From positions 310,001 to 374,000 of the forward strand of contig NZ_FOBV01000004.1 in NCBI RefSeq assembly GCF_900109935.1: DNA of 64,000 nucleotides, written 5' to 3'. The stretch is from Chryseobacterium taichungense (GTDB lineage Bacteria; Bacteroidota; Bacteroidia; Flavobacteriales; Weeksellaceae). The position numbers and the translations under genes were made by a program. The notes under the pieces were generated by a model. It worked only from the letters and a program-made list of their open reading frames with translations. It was not told where the DNA came from and made no database searches. Below are positions 35,098 through 43,812 of this stretch, one piece after another; position 1 is the stretch's first letter; each line of letters opens with the position of its first letter.

Positions 35098-36288
35098 ATG
35101 AAGAAATTTTCGAGTTTATTGGCCGTCATTTTTTCGGTCATGACATTCTCTCAACAGCACGGAACACTGAGAAAAGTTGCAACAGTAGGATTTTTGAATG
35201 TTGAAAACCTTTGGGACACGATTCGCTCAGCAGATTATATTGATGGAACAAGAGACATTAAAAATCCTGCATTTCACAGGAGTATCCCTTTGGATTCTAT
35301 TAAATTTTTAGAGGCAGAAAAATATGACGGCATATGGAGTGACGGAGCATTAATCGACAAAAAAGTAATAAGATATCAAACCGGATCTGATGAATTTACT
35401 CCGAAAAGTGCAAAAAATTATAACACTAAGGTTTATAAAACAAAACTTGCCAACGAAGCAAAAGTCATTTCAGAAATGGGCGCTCAGTACACAAAAACTG
35501 CTCCGGCAGTAGTAGGACTCATTGAAGTTGAAAACAGGCAGGTAATTGAAGATCTCATTAAAGAACCTGCATTAAAGAAATATGACTACGGTATTATTCA
35601 TTACAATTCTTACGATTATCGGGGAATTGATGTCGCGCTTATTTATCACAAGAGAAGATTTACGCCCACCAACTCATTAAAAAAAGAACTTAAAATTTTC
35701 GGCGACAATGGAAAAAGGGAGTATACCAGAGATATTTTGGTAGTTACCGGTTTTCTTGATAATGAAAAAGTAGCATTTTTCATGAATCACTGGCCGTCCA
35801 GGAGAGGAGGTGAAGCAGTTTCACTTCCTAAAAGAAATGCTGCTGCAGCCTTATTGAAACAGCAAATGGACAGTGTACGAGCAGCAGATCCTGACACAAA
35901 GTTATTTGCTATGGGTGATTTTAATGACGATCCGGTAAGTTCAAGCTTAAAAAATTACCTTAAAGCCCAGCCAAGTCCGAAGGAATTAAGCCAAACAACT
36001 CCTTATCTTAATTTAATGTATCCTTTGTACAAAAAGGGCGTAGCATCTCTGGCCTATCAGGATGCACCCAATTTATTTGATCAGATCATTGTTTCTAAAA
36101 ACCTGATATCCGATCAGGTAACAAAAGAATATTCAGTATACAAAGCAGAAATTTTCGCTCCTGCTTATCTTATAAACAAAGAAGGGAACTACAGAGGTTA
36201 TCCCTTCAGATCCTGGAACGGCGATCAGTTTACAGGAGGATACAGTGACCACTTTCCGGCATTCGTAGTTCTCCAGAAAGAGCCATAA
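35098..36288 (+). CDS. Secreted endonuclease/exonuclease/phosphatase (EEP) family protein
   Basis: 396 aa. Signal peptide 1-18 (...VMTFSQ). The DNase I-like metal-dependent hydrolase fold is shown by FLNVENLWDT (Asn site), VVGLIEVENRQV (metal-binding Glu), MNHWPSRRGGE (catalytic His), MGDFNDDPVSS (Asp/Asn pair) and GYSDHFPAFV (final Asp-His). There is no T9SS tail, so it is probably periplasmic or released. Divergent from the TonB/DUF5689 operon. Likely a nuclease or phosphodiesterase acting on extracellular DNA or RNA; a lipid or inositol phosphatase is the main alternative. Confidence 0.88.
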   Translation: MKKFSSLLAVIFSVMTFSQQHGTLRKVATVGFLNVENLWDTIRSADYIDGTRDIKNPAFHRSIPLDSIKFLEAEKYDGIWSDGALIDKKVIRYQTGSDEFTPKSAKNYNTKVYKTKLANEAKVISEMGAQYTKTAPAVVGLIEVENRQVIEDLIKEPALKKYDYGIIHYNSYDYRGIDVALIYHKRRFTPTNSLKKELKIFGDNGKREYTRDILVVTGFLDNEKVAFFMNHWPSRRGGEAVSLPKRNAAAALLKQQMDSVRAADPDTKLFAMGDFNDDPVSSSLKNYLKAQPSPKELSQTTPYLNLMYPLYKKGVASLAYQDAPNLFDQIIVSKNLISDQVTKEYSVYKAEIFAPAYLINKEGNYRGYPFRSWNGDQFTGGYSDHFPAFVVLQKEP

Positions 36289-36332
36289 AATTAAGGTACT
36301 CATTTGAGTATTTTTTGTATAACTTTATGTCT

Positions 36333-36755
36333 ATGAAAAATTTAGTTGTAATATGTATCCTTTCTCTTCTATCATTTAACTGTTCGGCCCAGACTGATCA
36401 TAAAAATGACAAAGAGAAATCCGAAATGAAACCTTCAAAAAATGAAGATGGCGAATGGGATCTTACCGTAATTGATACACAATTCGATTATTTTCTGAAT
36501 GCTGTTGCAAAGCCAATCAACCAGTATTCTGAATCTTATTTAAAGAGCAGAAATATATTATTGGTTTCCGAATGGAATTCCTATTATACATCAGGAAAGT
36601 ACAGAAACATTATCGAATCTTCCATCGATTATGATCCCAAAGAAAAATACGGATTAAAATTTGAATACAAGCTGTATCAGGTTTTCGCCTATGTAAACTG
36701 GAAATACGGTTTGAGAATGAATGGATTGTCAGGAAGCGACGCAACACGATATTAA
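36333..36755 (+). CDS. DUF6146 family secreted protein
   Basis: 140 aa from the Met at 36333 (MKNLVVICILSLLSFNCSAQ), chosen because it gives a compact signal peptide; two Met codons upstream are in frame. The charged linker KNDKEKSEMKPSKNED precedes the conserved body EWDLTVIDTQFDYFLNAVAKPINQYSESYLKSRNILLVSEWN...YDPKEKYGLKFEYKLYQVF, matching DUF6146. Function unknown. It is convergent with the superoxide dismutase gene and shares a terminator with it. Confidence 0.78.
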   Translation: MKNLVVICILSLLSFNCSAQTDHKNDKEKSEMKPSKNEDGEWDLTVIDTQFDYFLNAVAKPINQYSESYLKSRNILLVSEWNSYYTSGKYRNIIESSIDYDPKEKYGLKFEYKLYQVFAYVNWKYGLRMNGLSGSDATRY

Positions 36756-36786
36756 AAAAGGTTCAGAGCAATTCTGAACCTTTTTC
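36755..36786. terminator. Bidirectional intrinsic terminator
   Basis: A perfect 13-bp stem (36755-36767 with 36773-36785, AAAAAGGTTCAGA/TCTGAACCTTTTT) whose A and T ends serve both converging genes. Confidence 0.9.
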
Positions 36787-36807
36787 ATTTTTATAAATAG
36801 TTTTAAA

Positions 36808-37404
36808 TTATTTGTTGAATAATTCCTCAACTTTATCCCAGTTTACCACATCAAAAAATGCAGCTACATAGTCGGGTCTTCTGTTTTGGTAGTTCAGGTA
36901 ATAAGCATGTTCCCAAACGTCAAGTCCTAGAACCGGAGTTCCTTTTACGTCCGCAACAGGCATTAAAGGATTATCCTGATTCGGTGTTGACGTTACGACA
37001 ACAGAACCGTCACCATTTTTTACCAGCCAAGCCCATCCTGAACCGAATCTTGTTTTTGCAGCATCAGAAAAATCAGTTTTGAATTTTTCGAAACCACCGA
37101 ATGCTTCAATAGCAGCTTTTACATTTCCTACAGGCTCTTTGCTTCCTCCAGGGGTAAGGATTTCCCAGAATAAAGTATGATTAAAATGTCCTCCTCCGTT
37201 GTTTCTTACAGCAGGTTTATCAGTTCCTGTCTGGCATATTTCTTCAATGCTTTTTCCTTCAAGATCAGTTCCTTTAATAGCATTGTTTAAGTTGTCGATA
37301 TATGCCTGATGATGTTTTGTATGGTGGATTTCCATTGTTTTTGCATCAATAGTAGGCTCTAATGCATCGTACGCATATCCTAGTTTTGGTAATTCAAATG
37401 ACAT
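36808..37404 (-). CDS. Superoxide dismutase, Fe/Mn type
   Basis: 198 aa. It dismutates superoxide to H2O2 and O2. Ligand regions: [18 protein letters not shown] (His), [14 protein letters not shown] (His), [22 protein letters not shown] (Asp and His). No signal peptide, so cytoplasmic. Iron or manganese preference cannot be settled from sequence by eye. A well-formed promoter lies upstream. Confidence 0.96.
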   Translation of the reverse strand: MSFELPKLGYAYDALEPTIDAKTMEIHHTKHHQAYIDNLNNAIKGTDLEGKSIEEICQTGTDKPAVRNNGGGHFNHTLFWEILTPGGSKEPVGNVKAAIEAFGGFEKFKTDFSDAAKTRFGSGWAWLVKNGDGSVVVTSTPNQDNPLMPVADVKGTPVLGLDVWEHAYYLNYQNRRPDYVAAFFDVVNWDKVEELFNK

Positions 37405-37429
37405 AATTTTATTTTTAATGTTATTAACC

Positions 37430-37461
37430 CAAATTTAACCATAAATAAGCCGATATTCAAA
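37430..37461 (-). promoter_or_regulatory. Promoter of superoxide dismutase (TTTG-N20-TAAATTTG)
   Basis: On the minus strand the -33 TTTG is at 37461-37458 and the -7 TAAATTTG at 37437-37430, separated by 20 nt. This is close to the flavobacterial consensus, 25 nt upstream of the ATG. Confidence 0.65.
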
Positions 37462-37565
37462 AAACAGGTATTACTTTAATAAATCTTTAACATTGATATA
37501 TTGATTTAGAATGAATTAATTTTTAATTCAGTAATGAAGTCAGAAGTTCAAGCGTATATAAAACA

Positions 37566-37600
37566 AAAGCACGAACCAATTGATCCGTGCTTTCTATTTA
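37566..37600 (-). terminator. Intrinsic terminator of rho
   Basis: Stem AAAGCACG/CGTGCTTT (37566-37573 with 37586-37593), with a T-rich run following on the minus strand. Confidence 0.75.
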
Positions 37601-37617
37601 ACAAAATAAATTAATTA

Positions 37618-39429
37618 TTATTTATTCATCGACATCAGGAATTCTTCATTATTTAAAGTTCCTTTGATGTTTTTATCAACAAATTCCATTGCTTCGATAG
37701 GATTCATTTCAGAAAGATATTTTCTTAAAATCCACATTCTCTGCGAAGTAACCTCATCAAGGAGTAAATCATCTCTACGCGTGCTTGACGCAACGAGATC
37801 AATGGCCGGATAAATTCTTCTGTTGGCAATTTTCCTGTCAAGCTGAAGTTCCATATTTCCTGTTCCTTTGAATTCTTCAAAGATTACTTCATCCATTTTA
37901 GACCCTGTATCAATAAGCGCTGTTGCAATGATCGTTAAAGAACCGCCTCCTTCAATTTTTCTGGCTGCCCCGAAAAATCTTTTCGGCTTGTGAAGAGCAT
38001 TAGCATCCACCCCTCCGGAAAGCACTTTCCCAGATGCCGGTGTTACCGTATTATAAGCTCTTGCTAATCTTGTAATAGAATCTAACAAAATTACAACATC
38101 ATGCCCACATTCTACCATTCTCTGAGCTTTTGCCAGGACTAGGTTAGCCACCTTTACGTGTTTCTCTGCTGCTTCATCAAAGGTTGATGCGATAACTTCC
38201 GCATTTACACTTCTTTCCATGTCGGTAACTTCTTCAGGACGTTCGTCGATCAGTAGTACCATCATGTAAACTTCAGGATGATTGGCAGCAATAGAGTTCG
38301 CAATATCCTTCAACAACATGGTTTTACCTGTTTTCGGCTGGGCAACGATCATCGCTCTCTGTCCTTTCCCGATCGGCGCGAATAAATCAACTACCCTGGT
38401 GGAAATTGTGGAACCTTTTCCTGCCAGATTAAATTTTTCCTGTGGGAAAAGCGGAGTTAAATATTCAAAGGCTACACGGTCTTTGATAAAAGCCAGATCA
38501 CGTCCGTTGACTTCAGTTGGTCTTAATAAAGAAAAATATTTTTCACCTTCTTTAGGTAATCTTACGATTCCTTTTACGGTATCCCCAGTCTTCAGACCGA
38601 AATTTCTGATCTGAGCCGTAGAAACATACACATCGTCCGGCGAAGAAATATAACTGAAATCTGATGAACGTAAAAATCCGTAATTATCCGGTAAAATCTC
38701 CAGAACACCTTCAATGCTAACCATTCCGTCGAAACTGAATTCTTTTTTCTGTTCCTGCTGGTCATCGTTTTTCTCAGAATGCTGCTGTTGCTGCTTATTC
38801 TGGTTCTGGTTTTGATTCTGGTGATTGTTTTTATTTTGATTTCCGTTGTTATGCGGATTGTTGTTTTGTCCTTTCTGAGGTCTGGCCTGATGATTTTGAG
38901 GGATATTTGGCCTTTCTTCTGCCGGAGCAGGTTCTTGAGATTCTGTGTTTTTTTGGGTTTCAGGTTTTTCCGGTTGAGCTTCTGCAGTAGCAGTATTGGT
39001 TGCCGGAACCCTTTTCCTTTTTTTCTTCGCTGTAGAGGCAGGGTTTTCTTCTGCTGCGGTTGCCGTTTCGGCTTTTATTTCCTCTTGTTGAGGTTCTTCA
39101 GAAGGTTTTTCTTCTGTCTCTATCTTTTCTTCAGCCTTTGGTTGTTCTGCTTTTGCCTCCGCTTTGGGTTTAGCTGTCGTTTTCTTGGGAGCAGCTTTTC
39201 TGGCAGGTGCTTTTGCGGGTTTTTCCGCGGCTTTTTCTTCAGCAGTTATACTGGTTTCTGTAGTGTTGAAATATTCTTTCGCCACTTTTGGATTTGAAGC
39301 CTGAAAGTCAAGAATTGCAAAGATTTTGTCATTTTCAGTGCTGTTTCTTGCAACTTTAACGCCCAAATCCTTTAAGATTTTAGTCAGCTCCGTTACGGAT
39401 TTTGACCTTAACGTTTCAATGTTAAACAT
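37618..39429 (-). CDS. rho: Transcription termination factor Rho with long disordered insert
   Basis: 603 aa from the ATG at 39429 ([19 protein letters not shown]). This start is preferred because the promoter lies between it and an in-frame Met 37 codons earlier. Domains: SAP/Rho_N at 1-50; a Lys/Glu/Ala/Pro-rich then Asn/Gln-rich low-complexity segment at about 58-230; the cold-shock RNA-binding domain ([21 protein letters not shown]) from about 236; and the RecA-like ATPase with AQPKTGKT near 363 and [14 protein letters not shown]. coli Rho (419 aa) lacks the insert. In Bacteroides thetaiotaomicron a disordered Rho insert drives condensate formation, so a similar role is plausible here. 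Confidence 0.95.
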   Translation of the reverse strand: MFNIETLRSKSVTELTKILKDLGVKVARNSTENDKIFAILDFQASNPKVAKEYFNTTETSITAEEKAAEKPAKAPARKAAPKKTTAKPKAEAKAEQPKAEEKIETEEKPSEEPQQEEIKAETATAAEENPASTAKKKRKRVPATNTATAEAQPEKPETQKNTESQEPAPAEERPNIPQNHQARPQKGQNNNPHNNGNQNKNNHQNQNQNQNKQQQQHSEKNDDQQEQKKEFSFDGMVSIEGVLEILPDNYGFLRSSDFSYISSPDDVYVSTAQIRNFGLKTGDTVKGIVRLPKEGEKYFSLLRPTEVNGRDLAFIKDRVAFEYLTPLFPQEKFNLAGKGSTISTRVVDLFAPIGKGQRAMIVAQPKTGKTMLLKDIANSIAANHPEVYMMVLLIDERPEEVTDMERSVNAEVIASTFDEAAEKHVKVANLVLAKAQRMVECGHDVVILLDSITRLARAYNTVTPASGKVLSGGVDANALHKPKRFFGAARKIEGGGSLTIIATALIDTGSKMDEVIFEEFKGTGNMELQLDRKIANRRIYPAIDLVASSTRRDDLLLDEVTSQRMWILRKYLSEMNPIEAMEFVDKNIKGTLNNEEFLMSMNK

Positions 39430-39510
39430 ATTTAATGTAAAAAATGTAATTAATTGTGAGTAAGAAAAGTAAGTCCGGTGACTTTTGTTTTCAAGTACAT
39501 TTGTATAATG

Positions 39511-39541
39511 CAAATCTACACTTATTTTTGAATTGTGCAAA
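39511..39541 (-). promoter_or_regulatory. rho: rho promoter (TTTG-N19-TAGATTTG, minus strand)
   Basis: -33 TTTG at 39541-39538 and -7 TAGATTTG at 39518-39511 with a 19-nt spacer. The ATG lies about 80 nt downstream, leaving a leader long enough for autoregulation. It overlaps the opposing promoter at 39527-39557. Confidence 0.75.
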
Positions 39542-39557
39542 ATTTATGTTATTTTTG
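39527..39557 (+). promoter_or_regulatory. Promoter of the DUF4293 gene (TTTG-N19-TATTTTTG)
   Basis: -33 TTTG at 39527-39530 and -7 TATTTTTG at 39550-39557, 19-nt spacer. It shares 39527-39541 with the divergent rho promoter, so RNA polymerase can probably occupy only one at a time. Confidence 0.75.
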
Positions 39558-39574
39558 CAAGGAATTTAATTGTA

Positions 39575-39964
39575 ATGATACAAAGAATACAGACGATATG
39601 GACATTTCTGGCAGTTTTAGCTGCTGTATTTCTGTTCATTACGGGACAGGATGTTATCATTTCAGAAGATATCCCTGTACTGGATATTGCTTGTGTAATC
39701 CTTGTTTTAATAGGTTTATTGAGTGTATTCAGTTATAAAAACAGAAAAAGACAAATTTTGCTGAATAACATCAGCATCATTATAAACGTTTTGTTGGTTG
39801 GTGTATTGACGTACTGGTTACTAAAATTATCCGGAGGAATTCATTTTCCTGAGAAGGGTATTGAGCCAATATTTCCGTTGATTGCGATTATATGTTTGTT
39901 TATATCAAATATATACATCAAAAAAGATGAGAGGCTCGTAAAATCTGTAGACAGACTTCGATAA
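39575..39964 (+). CDS. DUF4293 family membrane protein
   Basis: 129 aa from the ATG at 39575 (MIQRIQTIWTFLAVLAAV). An upstream TTG in the same frame is rejected because the promoter -7 box falls inside that extension. Four hydrophobic segments (WTFLAVLAAVFLFIT; IACVILVLIGLLSVFSY; ISIIINVLLVGVLTYWLL; IFPLIAIICLFISNIYI) and the basic C-terminus match DUF4293, typically found next to rho in Bacteroidetes. Function unknown. Confidence 0.85.
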   Translation: MIQRIQTIWTFLAVLAAVFLFITGQDVIISEDIPVLDIACVILVLIGLLSVFSYKNRKRQILLNNISIIINVLLVGVLTYWLLKLSGGIHFPEKGIEPIFPLIAIICLFISNIYIKKDERLVKSVDRLR

Positions 39965-39988
39965 CCTTACAACGATTTTTTGAGTGAG

Positions 39989-40020
39989 AACAGCTTCTTT
40001 TGGAGCTGTTTTTTATTTTT
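39989..40020 (+). terminator. Intrinsic terminator
   Basis: Stem AACAGCT (39989-39995) with AGCTGTT (40004-40010), followed by a T-rich tract. Confidence 0.75.
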
Positions 40021-40198
40021 CCCTACTGATTCCAAAGATCTAATGTTTAATTTTTTATCTAAATAAAATATACACAATTAATTCTACGGAAATCTAAATT
40101 AATTATTTTGCAGATTAAAAGCTGAGGAATAAAAGCAAATTTAAATGCAACATTTCCGTTTAAATAACGACAGATCACCATAAATAAATAGTATTCAT

Positions 40199-41119
40199 AT
40201 GAAAAAACTTACCTACCTTGCCTTTTCGATGTTCTCCATTGTTACTTTCGCACAGGATGTTTCGAAAGAAAGAATTCAGACCGTACTTTCAACACTGGCA
40301 TCAGATGAAATGAAAGGACGCGAAATCGGAACCGCAGAAAATGAAAATGCGGCCAATTACATCGCAAAACTTTTTAAAGAAAACAATTTAGAATATTGTA
40401 CAGGAAATTCTTATCTCGTTCCTTTTGAATACAAAGGAAAAACAGCATACAACGTTTGCGGTATCAAAAAAGGAAAAGCCGATAAATTTTTAGGATTCTC
40501 GGGGCATTTTGATCACATCGGAACCAGCAACAATCCGAAAGACAATATCTATAACGGCGCAGATGATGATGCAAGCGGAATCACAACACTTGTAGGAATT
40601 GCAGATTATTTTAAAAATAAAAAGCCTGAATTTTCGATGGTATTCATGGCGTTCAACGGCGAAGAAAAAGGAATGCTCGGATCAAGAGCTATTTCTACTG
40701 ATAAAAACCTGGATAAAATTTACAATAATATGACAGCACTTTTCAACTTCGAAATGGTAGCTACAGAATCAGCTTTTGGGAAAAATGCTCTCTTTATGAC
40801 GGGTGATCAGTTTTCAGATCTTGATGAGCTTTTCAACCAGAATGCAGCAAACGGATTAAAAATCAATCCAGATCCCTATGCGGCTCAACAACTGTTTTAC
40901 CGCTCTGATAATGTAAGCTTTGTAAAAAAGAAAATCATTGCCCACTCTTTTTCAACTGTTGATATGACAAAAGCGACGCATTATCACAATGAAAGCGATG
41001 ATGTAAAAATTGTAGATTTCGACAACCTCACGCAAATCGTTAATAATTTCGGAAAAACACTTGAGAAGCTATCACCTTCTAATTTTAATCCGCAATACAA
41101 CGATACTGTTAAGTTTTAA
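40199..41119 (+). CDS. M28 family zinc aminopeptidase, exported
   Basis: 306 aa. Signal peptide 1-18 (...SIVTFAQ). The co-catalytic zinc site of clan MH peptidases is visible: SGHFDHIG (His), YNGADDDASG (bridging Asp), FNGEEKGMLGS (Glu base and Glu ligand), LFNFEMV and a late HYHNESDD (His). M28 enzymes of this kind remove N-terminal residues or dipeptides from peptides in the periplasm. There is no T9SS tail. The substrate cannot be predicted. Confidence 0.9.
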   Translation: MKKLTYLAFSMFSIVTFAQDVSKERIQTVLSTLASDEMKGREIGTAENENAANYIAKLFKENNLEYCTGNSYLVPFEYKGKTAYNVCGIKKGKADKFLGFSGHFDHIGTSNNPKDNIYNGADDDASGITTLVGIADYFKNKKPEFSMVFMAFNGEEKGMLGSRAISTDKNLDKIYNNMTALFNFEMVATESAFGKNALFMTGDQFSDLDELFNQNAANGLKINPDPYAAQQLFYRSDNVSFVKKKIIAHSFSTVDMTKATHYHNESDDVKIVDFDNLTQIVNNFGKTLEKLSPSNFNPQYNDTVKF

Positions 41120-41250
41120 TCAGATACGACCATCGGGAAACTGGTGGTTTTTTATTTTCCGAAAGCTAAACTTTGTAACAAAAGCTCAGGGAATGAAACA
41201 TATTAGATAAAGTATAAGGCTATAAAAAACGTCTTATCATTTAAATTGTG

Positions 41251-41258
41251 TAATTTTG
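41251..41258 (+). promoter_or_regulatory. -7 promoter element (TAATTTTG)
   Basis: It matches TAnnTTTG and ends 20 nt before the ABC transporter ATG. No TTTG at the -33 distance. Confidence 0.45.
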
Positions 41259-41278
41259 CTATCCAATTTTTTCATTGA

Positions 41279-43117
41279 ATGAATCAATACATTAAAATAC
41301 TTAAGTTCGCAAGACCTCATCAAAAATACATCTACGGAAGTTTATTTTTCAATCTGATGTATTCTGTATTTCAGATTGCTTCCTTAGGGACCATTCTGCC
41401 GGTTTTGGGAATGCTTTTCGGAACAATTGAGGCTAAGAAATACAGCACACCGCCGGTATATTCAGGGGAAATCCTGGATTTTTTCTCTTATGCAAAAGAA
41501 TATGCCAATTATTATGTTCAGAGCCTGGTAACAGAATACGGTGCCCTTACCGTTTTGGCGTGGCTATGCGTAATAACAGCATTTATGTTTCTGTTAAGGA
41601 ACCTTTTCAGATATCTCGGATCTTTTTTGCTGATCAATTACCGTGTGGGTGTTACCAAAGACCTTCGCGGAGCGATGTACAGAAAAATACTCTCTCTGCC
41701 TGTAGCATTTTTTACGGAAAGCAGAAAAGGAGATCTGATGTCGCGTATGTCTAATGATGTAGGCGAAGTGGAAGGAAACATCCTGGGAAGCCTTGTTGAG
41801 CTTATCAATGCGCCTTTCATGCTGATCAGTACGTTGATAACGTTGTTTTTCTTAAGTACGGAAATGACACTTTTCTCGCTTCTGGTGTTACCGGTAATGG
41901 GAACGATGATCGCCCTGATCGGAAAAAGCCTTAAAAAAGATTCTCATAAAGCACAGAACGAAATGGGAAATATTTTCTCTATTGTGGACGAAACTCTGAA
42001 ATCCACGAAAGTGATCAAGATCTTCAGTGCTGAAAAAATAATGGATAACCGCTTTATGCAGTCGATGCAACGATGGATCAACAGTTCCATAAGCCTGGGA
42101 AGAAAAAAAGAACTGGCTTCCCCAATGAGCGAGTTTTTAGGCTCTGTGACTTTCCTCATTATTGCCTGGTACGGAGGAAAGCAAATTATCGTAGACCAGA
42201 GTATCTCTCCTGCTGATTTCCTTGTGTTTTTAGGAATTTTCTTCCAGATTTTGCCTCCGGTAAAGAGTTTATCTCAATCCATTTCAAATGTTCAGAAAGG
42301 AGAAGCATCGTTGGAAAGAGTACTGGAAATCCTGGACGCCGATGTGAAAATTGACGAAGTTCCGAATCCGGTAAGCATTTCAACCCTTAATAACTCAATA
42401 GAATTTAATAATATTGGTTTTTATTACGATAAAGACCATACGATTCTTAAGAACTTCTCACTGAGCATTCCAAAAGGAAAAACAGTAGCCCTTGTCGGAC
42501 AAAGTGGAAGTGGAAAAACAACCATAGCTAACCTTTTAGCTAGATTTTATGATGTTTCCGAAGGTGAAATCCTAATCGACGGACAAAACATTAAAAATTT
42601 AAAATTAAAAGAATACCGCAAACTATTAGGAATGGTTACCCAGGAATCCGTTTTATTCAACGATACGGTGTATAATAACATTCTGATGGGTAAACCTGAT
42701 GCAACACGTGAAGAAGTAATTGCAGCCGCAAAAATAGCGAACGCCGATTCATTCATTTCACAGCTTCCGGAAGGGTATGATTCTAATATCGGAGATGATG
42801 GTGGAAAACTGTCAGGAGGACAGAAGCAAAGAGTTTCTATTGCAAGAGCGGTCTTGAAAAACCCTCCGATCATGATTCTGGATGAAGCAACATCTGCATT
42901 GGATACAGAATCTGAAAGATTTGTGCAGGATGCCCTTGAAAAAATGATGGAAAACAGAACTTCACTGGTTATCGCTCACCGTCTTTCAACCATTCAGAAG
43001 GCCGACTGGATTGTCGTAATGGAGAAAGGAAATATTATGGAACAGGGAACACATCACGAACTTATTGCCAAACGAGGTGTTTACCATAAACTAGTGGAGC
43101 TTCAAAATTTTGATTAA
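41279..43117 (+). CDS. ABC transporter, fused permease and ATPase (MsbA-like exporter)
   Basis: 612 aa half-transporter expected to dimerise. The six-helix membrane domain (to about 330) is followed by the nucleotide-binding domain: Walker A GQSGSGKT near 407, Q-loop MVTQESVLFND, signature LSGGQKQR, Walker B PIMILDEATSALD and the H-loop IAHRLSTIQ. Size and the ending (GTHHELIAKRGVYHKLVELQNF) fit the MsbA/lipid-flippase and multidrug exporter group. A role in lipid A transport is possible but unproven. Confidence 0.93.
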   Translation: MNQYIKILKFARPHQKYIYGSLFFNLMYSVFQIASLGTILPVLGMLFGTIEAKKYSTPPVYSGEILDFFSYAKEYANYYVQSLVTEYGALTVLAWLCVITAFMFLLRNLFRYLGSFLLINYRVGVTKDLRGAMYRKILSLPVAFFTESRKGDLMSRMSNDVGEVEGNILGSLVELINAPFMLISTLITLFFLSTEMTLFSLLVLPVMGTMIALIGKSLKKDSHKAQNEMGNIFSIVDETLKSTKVIKIFSAEKIMDNRFMQSMQRWINSSISLGRKKELASPMSEFLGSVTFLIIAWYGGKQIIVDQSISPADFLVFLGIFFQILPPVKSLSQSISNVQKGEASLERVLEILDADVKIDEVPNPVSISTLNNSIEFNNIGFYYDKDHTILKNFSLSIPKGKTVALVGQSGSGKTTIANLLARFYDVSEGEILIDGQNIKNLKLKEYRKLLGMVTQESVLFNDTVYNNILMGKPDATREEVIAAAKIANADSFISQLPEGYDSNIGDDGGKLSGGQKQRVSIARAVLKNPPIMILDEATSALDTESERFVQDALEKMMENRTSLVIAHRLSTIQKADWIVVMEKGNIMEQGTHHELIAKRGVYHKLVELQNFD

Positions 43118-43154
43118 CATTAATTATTTCATTTAACCCATAATCATATACCAT

Positions 43155-43188
43155 AAAAGCATCTTTAATAAAAAGATGCTTTTTTTAT
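43155..43188 (+). terminator. Intrinsic terminator
   Basis: A 12-bp stem AAAAGCATCTTT/AAAGATGCTTTT (43155-43166 with 43172-43183) and a T tract. Confidence 0.9.
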
Positions 43189-43390
43189 TAAATATAAAAC
43201 ATAATTAATTTATTTAAATAATAACAAAACCCAAAATAAAAATTAAATAAACTTATAAATAAGTATAAAATTATTTAAATAATATATTAATTTGCTGTTT
43301 TAATATAAATTATATATTTTTGATTGTCTTATAAAAAATCTTGGATAATCACTATAACAACACTTTGATTGATTATAGGAAAATAAAAAG

Positions 43391-43448
43391 ATTAGCCAAA
43401 GTAGAATAAACCTGAGACAGGCTAGAAAGATCCTAATCTCGCCCCTTC
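43391..43448 (+). other. Possible folded leader in the 43190-43517 gap
   Basis: GATTAGCC (43391 on) can pair with CTAATC (43433-43438) on the outside and GGCT on the inside, giving a two-part stem. The surrounding 330 bp are extremely AT-rich, and this patch (CCTGAGACAGGCTAG, CTCGCCCC) is the only GC-containing part before the small peptide gene at 43518. It does not match any riboswitch I know. Confidence 0.3.
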
Positions 43449-43517
43449 TTGTGAAGAAAATAAATATTGATAGTGACAATATTTATAAATATTAGGATAA
43501 TAAAAATATATTAAATC

Positions 43518-43751
43518 ATGAAAAAAATTTTTTTTATCTTAACCTTAGTTTCTGTAACAGCTTTAGCAAAAGAAACCAAACAAACTTATAATTTAGAAAG
43601 TTCAAAAAAACTGACTTTTATAAAAATGCATTGTCAATGGTACACATTTATGACGAGTGATGGTGAAGTTTTTAATGTTTATGCAAATTCGCAAAGCGAG
43701 GCTAGAGATGAAGTAATAAGAATGCTTATTGATAGAGAATTAGGCGTTTGA
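43518..43751 (+). CDS. Small secreted protein, unknown function
   Basis: 77 aa. Signal peptide MKKIFFILTLVSVTALA (1-17), leaving a ~60-aa mature protein with one Cys (KMHCQWYTFMTSDGEVFNVYANSQSEARDEVIRMLIDREL). The C-terminal half looks like a small alpha/beta domain. I do not recognise the family. It precedes a GLPGLI gene in the same direction, separated by a strong palindrome. Confidence 0.7.
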   Translation: MKKIFFILTLVSVTALAKETKQTYNLESSKKLTFIKMHCQWYTFMTSDGEVFNVYANSQSEARDEVIRMLIDRELGV

Positions 43752-43773
43752 ATTTAAGAAGTAATTAAATTTA

Positions 43774-43798
43774 CAACCTACCTCACTGAGGTAGGTTG
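43774..43798. repeat. Strong palindrome between two secreted-protein genes
   Basis: CAACCTACCTC (43774-43784), a 3-nt loop and GAGGTAGGTTG (43788-43798), an 11-bp perfect stem ending 14 bp before the ATG at 43813. It lacks a T tract, so it may be an attenuating or stabilising mRNA hairpin rather than a terminator. Confidence 0.7.
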
Positions 43799-43812
43799 AT
43801 ATAAAAAGAAAC

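Noticed and set aside
38779-39297. 172-codon open frame on the + strand opposite rho
   Set aside because: It is antisense to the low-complexity insert of rho; its Phe/Leu/Arg/Cys-rich composition is the mirror of Lys/Glu/Gln codons, with no homology or promoter.
43391-43448. Known riboswitch class
   Set aside because: The fold has a short stem and no conserved core I can match to preQ1, SAM, TPP, cobalamin or other classes, and the downstream gene is not metabolic.
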